Below, piece by piece: positions 49,541 through 52,946 of a stretch of DNA of 52,946 nucleotides (position 1 is the stretch's first letter; each line of letters begins with the position of its first letter). Source of the stretch: Bacteroidota bacterium (GTDB lineage: Bacteria > Bacteroidota > Bacteroidia > Bacteroidales > Dysgonomonadaceae); the NCBI GenBank assembly GCA_023622765.1, contig JAMNYO010000031.1:1-52946 (forward strand). The letters run 5' to 3'. Below the pieces are notes generated by a model, which had not been told where the DNA came from, made no database searches, and saw nothing but the letters and a program-made list of their open reading frames with translations. A program made the position numbers and the translations under genes.

Positions 49541-51511
49541 ATGCCTACACCCTCCATATTTGGTAGAACGCCCTTTTTACGCCTCCTCCTCCCCGTCATC
49601 GCCGGTATCGCGGTGGCGGCCTACCTCCCCGTTGGTCAACTCGGATTCTCCCTCGTGGCACTCGTGGGACTGCTGCTCATGCTGCTCTCTTTTTTCCTTA
49701 AAGGGGAGTGGCGTTACCCACTGCGTTGGCTGTTTGGGGTGGGCGTCTCGCTTTTCCTCTTTTCCATTGCCATTCTGCAATACCAGGAACACGAGAAAAG
49801 AGCGGAACCCGACTTCATAAGCGATGAAACCTATTACATCGGCACGCTTCTTGATATCCCCGAAACGAAACCACGCTCCATAGCATGCCACGTGAAAGTT
49901 GGCTACCCCGTGGAGAAGCGGGTTATCCTCTACCTTCAGCAAAGCGATAAGGCACGAGCGCTCACGCCCGGTGAGGAGTTGGTTTTCCGGGCAAGGTTGC
50001 AACCCTTTCGTAATTTTGGTAACCCGGACGACTTCAACTACCAGCGCTTCATGAAGATCAAGGGAGTGGCCGGATCAGCTTACGTGCCGACAACCAACTG
50101 GCAAAAAACGGGGAGGCAACAAATCACGCTCCCCATCCTATCGCAACGCTGCCGGGCCAGAGTGCTTGCTTTTTATCACTCCTTTCAACTCGACCCGGAC
50201 GCGCTCGCGTTCATATCAGCGATCACCCTGGGATACAAGGCCTACCTCTCGGATGACCTGCAAGCGGCGTTCCGAGCTTCTGGAACAGCGCACGTACTGG
50301 CCGTCAGCGGGTTGCACGTCGGCATCATCTACGCGGTTATCAACTTCCTCTTTTCGTTCTTGGGCAAGCGGGGAAGACCGTTTGTAATGCGACAACTCCT
50401 GGTCATCCTCACCCTATGGGCATACGCCCTGATCGCCGGGATGTCGGCACCCGTCACCCGTGCCGCGTTCATGCTGACCATCTACTGCGTAGGGCGGATC
50501 TGGAAGCACTCCGGCTTTACCTACAACACCCTGGCCGCGGCCGCGTTTATGATTCTCCTGTTCAAGCCGTTCAGCCTGTTCGATGTCAGCTTCTTGATGA
50601 GCTTCATGGCGGTCTTCGCGATCCTCTTTTTCCAACCGAAGCTGAGCCTCCTATACACCCCTCGTCACCGGGTGTCCAAGTACTTTTGGGACCTGGCTAC
50701 CGTCTCCCTTTCCGCGCAAATAGGCCTGTTCCCGTTGGTCCTTTACTTTTTCGGCAGCTTCCCTACCTACTTCTTCATCGCGAACCTGTTAGTCGTACCG
50801 CTGATATCGCTCGTTATCTACGCCACTGTCCCCCTGGTTGCCGTATCACTCTTCTCGTTCCTTCAATCGCCCCTACTCTTATGGTTGGAAACAGTGTTCC
50901 GATGGGTATTGAAAACGCTGATCGAGATCGTGTTGATGGTGGTGCAACTCACCGAGACGCTCCCCTTCGCGCAGGTGACCGACCAGCATCTCCCCTTCGC
51001 GCAACTCCTCTTCCTCCTCCTTTTCCTCTACCTGTTCGCATGGTACCTCGTAAGCCGTCGCTCTCGCCCCCTATTGGTTGCCCTCACCTCCCTGCTGCTC
51101 TTCTTCGTTATAGGTAATCACGAGCGTCTCACCAACGAACCACCACGACTGGTCGTTTTTAACGCGCCTTCAACCAGCGAGATTGCCGTTTTCGCGGAGA
51201 AAAGACGCCACTACGTGGAGATCCCGCCGAACGGGTTGCTACCACACCCCACGAAGGGTATCCTAAGGCTCTCCGATGGCAACATCGAACATCTCCACGC
51301 CGAAAAACCGTTTCCCCTTCATACGCTCATCCTTTCGGAGCATCGGTACTTCAGTATCAATCGGCTTCTCAACCTATTCCAACCCGAGGTAATCGTCCTG
51401 GATAGCTCTATCCCCCGCTACACGGCTCGCCGGCTGCAAAGAGAGTGTAACGAGCAAGGCATCGCGGTACACGATGTGACCGTTGATGGCGCCTATTCCA
51501 TTTTTTATTAG
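49541..51511 (+). CDS. comEC: ComEC/Rec2 family DNA-uptake channel
   Basis: 656 residues from ATG 49,541. N-terminal membrane helices with DUF4131-like region, central Competence domain (SGTAHVLAVSGLHVGIIYAV) and about ten transmembrane helices. The C-terminal 130 residues are not a metallo-beta-lactamase domain, the usual Bacteroidetes form. Moves single-stranded DNA across the inner membrane. Confidence 0.92.
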   Translation: MPTPSIFGRTPFLRLLLPVIAGIAVAAYLPVGQLGFSLVALVGLLLMLLSFFLKGEWRYPLRWLFGVGVSLFLFSIAILQYQEHEKRAEPDFISDETYYIGTLLDIPETKPRSIACHVKVGYPVEKRVILYLQQSDKARALTPGEELVFRARLQPFRNFGNPDDFNYQRFMKIKGVAGSAYVPTTNWQKTGRQQITLPILSQRCRARVLAFYHSFQLDPDALAFISAITLGYKAYLSDDLQAAFRASGTAHVLAVSGLHVGIIYAVINFLFSFLGKRGRPFVMRQLLVILTLWAYALIAGMSAPVTRAAFMLTIYCVGRIWKHSGFTYNTLAAAAFMILLFKPFSLFDVSFLMSFMAVFAILFFQPKLSLLYTPRHRVSKYFWDLATVSLSAQIGLFPLVLYFFGSFPTYFFIANLLVVPLISLVIYATVPLVAVSLFSFLQSPLLLWLETVFRWVLKTLIEIVLMVVQLTETLPFAQVTDQHLPFAQLLFLLLFLYLFAWYLVSRRSRPLLVALTSLLLFFVIGNHERLTNEPPRLVVFNAPSTSEIAVFAEKRRHYVEIPPNGLLPHPTKGILRLSDGNIEHLHAEKPFPLHTLILSEHRYFSINRLLNLFQPEVIVLDSSIPRYTARRLQRECNEQGIAVHDVTVDGAYSIFY

Positions 51512-51519
51512 TATTTTTG
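51512..51519 (+). promoter_or_regulatory. -7 element before nrnA
   Basis: TATTTTTG matches TAnnTTTG but lies only eight bases ahead of ATG 51,527, so a transcript from it would be almost leaderless. No -33 element is visible. Confidence 0.35.
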
Positions 51520-51526
51520 CAAGAAA

Positions 51527-52585
51527 ATGCACTATACTCCATTGATTACACCCATCATTCAGCAACGAAAAGTGGATCAGGTGATGGAAGCCATTCGTGC
51601 CTCCCAAGAGATCATTATTACCACGCACCGCTCGCCGGACGGTGACGCGTTGGGCTCATCGCTCGCGCTATACCACTTCCTAAGACGACAAGGCAAACGG
51701 ACGCGGGTAATCGTCCCAAACCCTTTCCCTCACTTTCTGAGATGGATGGAGGGCTCTAACGAGGTGGAGGTATACGAGTACAACCCCCCGGCGGGACAGC
51801 GTATCCTCACCTCGGCAGACTTGATTTTCTGTTTGGACTTCAACCTCTTTAAGCGGGCAGAACCGATGGCCCTTCCCCTTGAAGAGTCACCCGCCAAGAA
51901 GGTGTTGATCGACCACCACCCGTTCCCGGGGGAGGGCTTCGACATCACTATCTCTCACCCTGAGATAGCTTCCACCTGCGAGCTCCTATTCCGTTTCCTG
52001 AAACAGGCAGGCGCTTACCCCAACCTCACCAAAGCGGAGGCGGAGTGCATTTACTGTGGCATGATGACCGATACCGGGGGGTTCACCTTCAACTCGAGCG
52101 ATCCCGAAATTTACGAGATCATTAGCCTGCTCCTGCGGAAAGGGATTGATAAGGACGAGATTTACGCCAACGTGTTCCACAACTACTCCGAATCGCGCTT
52201 TCGACTGCTCGGCTTCATGCTCTCCCAGCGGATGGAGATCTACCCGGAGCTGCACTCGGCGCTCCTTTACCTGTCACGGGAAGACCAGGCCCAGTTTGTA
52301 TTCAACAAAGGTGATACTGAAGGGTTCGCGAACTTCCCGCTCAGTATCAAGGGTATCATCTTCTCCACGTTCATTCGGGAGGAGGACGGGCTGGTCAAGC
52401 TCTCCTTCCGCTCGCGACAATCGTTTCCCAGCAACGAGTTTGCCGCCGAATTCTTCAACGGTGGGGGGCACTTGAATGCAGCGGGGGGGGAGTTTTACGG
52501 CTCCTTCGAGGAGGCGTTGGAATTATACGCCCAAGGACTTAAACAGTATGAGGAGAAGATAAAAAAAGCGTTTAACCCATTTTAA
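51527..52585 (+). CDS. nrnA: DHH/DHHA1 phosphoesterase (NrnA-like oligoribonuclease/pAp phosphatase)
   Basis: 352 residues. Motifs THRSPDGDALGSSLAL, LDFN (Asp), VLIDHHPF (the DHH triad), MTDTGGFTF and C-terminal DHHA1 NGGGHLNAAGGEF. Degrades short RNA and pAp in the cytoplasm. Separated by 15 bases from comEC. Confidence 0.93.
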   Translation: MHYTPLITPIIQQRKVDQVMEAIRASQEIIITTHRSPDGDALGSSLALYHFLRRQGKRTRVIVPNPFPHFLRWMEGSNEVEVYEYNPPAGQRILTSADLIFCLDFNLFKRAEPMALPLEESPAKKVLIDHHPFPGEGFDITISHPEIASTCELLFRFLKQAGAYPNLTKAEAECIYCGMMTDTGGFTFNSSDPEIYEIISLLLRKGIDKDEIYANVFHNYSESRFRLLGFMLSQRMEIYPELHSALLYLSREDQAQFVFNKGDTEGFANFPLSIKGIIFSTFIREEDGLVKLSFRSRQSFPSNEFAAEFFNGGGHLNAAGGEFYGSFEEALELYAQGLKQYEEKIKKAFNPF

Positions 52586-52639
52586 AGAATGAACGCTGTT
52601 TATTTAGGCTAAACCGCCGATTGTTTACCGCGAATTGTG

Positions 52640-52647
52640 TATTTTTG
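52640..52647 (+). promoter_or_regulatory. -7 element of the terminal lipoprotein gene
   Basis: TATTTTTG, a TAnnTTTG match 39 bases before ATG 52,686. The nearest TTG upstream is 16 bases away, short of the usual spacing. Confidence 0.45.
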
Positions 52648-52685
52648 CAGACGATTGAGCTAAACGTAAATAAGAAACAAACAAT

Positions 52686-52946
52686 ATGAGAACTTCACGC
52701 GTCACACCCCTCTTAATCACCGTACTACTAATACTTTTCGCCGCTTGTAACGATAAGAAAACGTACGCTGATTACTTGAAGGACGAGGCACGTGCCATCG
52801 ACCTGTTCATCAAGAAAAATGGGATCGAAGTACTGGAGAAGTTGCCGTCAGACGGCCAGTTCAAAAGCAACCAATTCTACAAGGATGCCTCGACCGGCGT
52901 TTATTATAACATCGTGGAGTACGGCAATGAGCAACAGAAGGCCTCG
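52686..52946 (+). CDS. DUF4827-like lipoprotein, 5' part
   Basis: The first 87 residues; the gene runs off the window. Lipoprotein signal LLILFAAC (Cys 22) is followed by DKKTYADYLKDEARAIDLFI and FKSNQFYKDASTGVYYNIVE, the start of the FKBP-like DUF4827 family of Bacteroidetes. Confidence 0.75.
   Translation, partial: MRTSRVTPLLITVLLILFAACNDKKTYADYLKDEARAIDLFIKKNGIEVLEKLPSDGQFKSNQFYKDASTGVYYNIVEYGNEQQKAS

Overview
The window is a Bacteroidales-type chromosome carrying most of a temperate tailed-phage genome. The assignment rests on host genes typical of the order (a Bacteroidetes-type ComEC without a beta-lactamase domain, a TlpA-like lipoprotein, a DUF4827-like lipoprotein), the Bacteroidetes promoter form TTTG / TAnnTTTG seen at several genes, and the general absence of Shine-Dalgarno sequences. 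I cannot name the genus.

Positions 1 to about 35,860 are prophage, entered from inside; its left end is outside the window. Left to right: the 3' end of a gene (1-294); an 850-base noncoding block with two tandem terminators, a nested stem-loop and about thirteen copies of the octamer TGTTGGTC in both orientations around an AT-rich core; two small genes; a head block (S49 protease, large putative capsid protein, a second structural protein); a repeat-bearing gene with a candidate programmed -1 frameshift; a ParB-like/DNA methyltransferase fusion; a packaging block (two small genes, TerL, portal); and connector or tail-completion genes. A cargo and regulation island follows (15,580-19,600): hicAB with a promoter-operator, an outer-membrane-like protein, an SH3-like lipoprotein, and a leftward xre repressor facing a rightward five-gene operon across three operator-like palindromes. 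The tail and lysis block comes next: tape measure, large tail protein, holin candidate, T7-like amidase, unimolecular spanin candidate, fibre genes, a lipoprotein with a phage-structural body, and an LRR-like protein. The prophage ends with a tyrosine integrase next to tRNA-Cys, the likely attachment site. No sheath gene is visible, which suggests a siphovirus.

From 35,861 the sequence is host: tRNA-Cys, radA, tex, beta-carbonic anhydrase, rnhB, dnaA, a cell-wall amidase with SPOR domain, a TlpA-like lipoprotein, a small unannotated gene (45,882-46,043), a ceramidase-family gene with a Tat-secreted hydrolase-like gene that carries a frameshift, rpe, comEC, an NrnA-like DHH phosphoesterase, and a truncated DUF4827-like lipoprotein.

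Points most worth following up: the octamer array, the A AAA AAG slippery site, the lipoprotein/structural-protein fusion with an internal start, the repressor switch set inside the late genes, the one-protein spanin, and two frame breaks (fibre near 33,104; Tat protein near 47,750).
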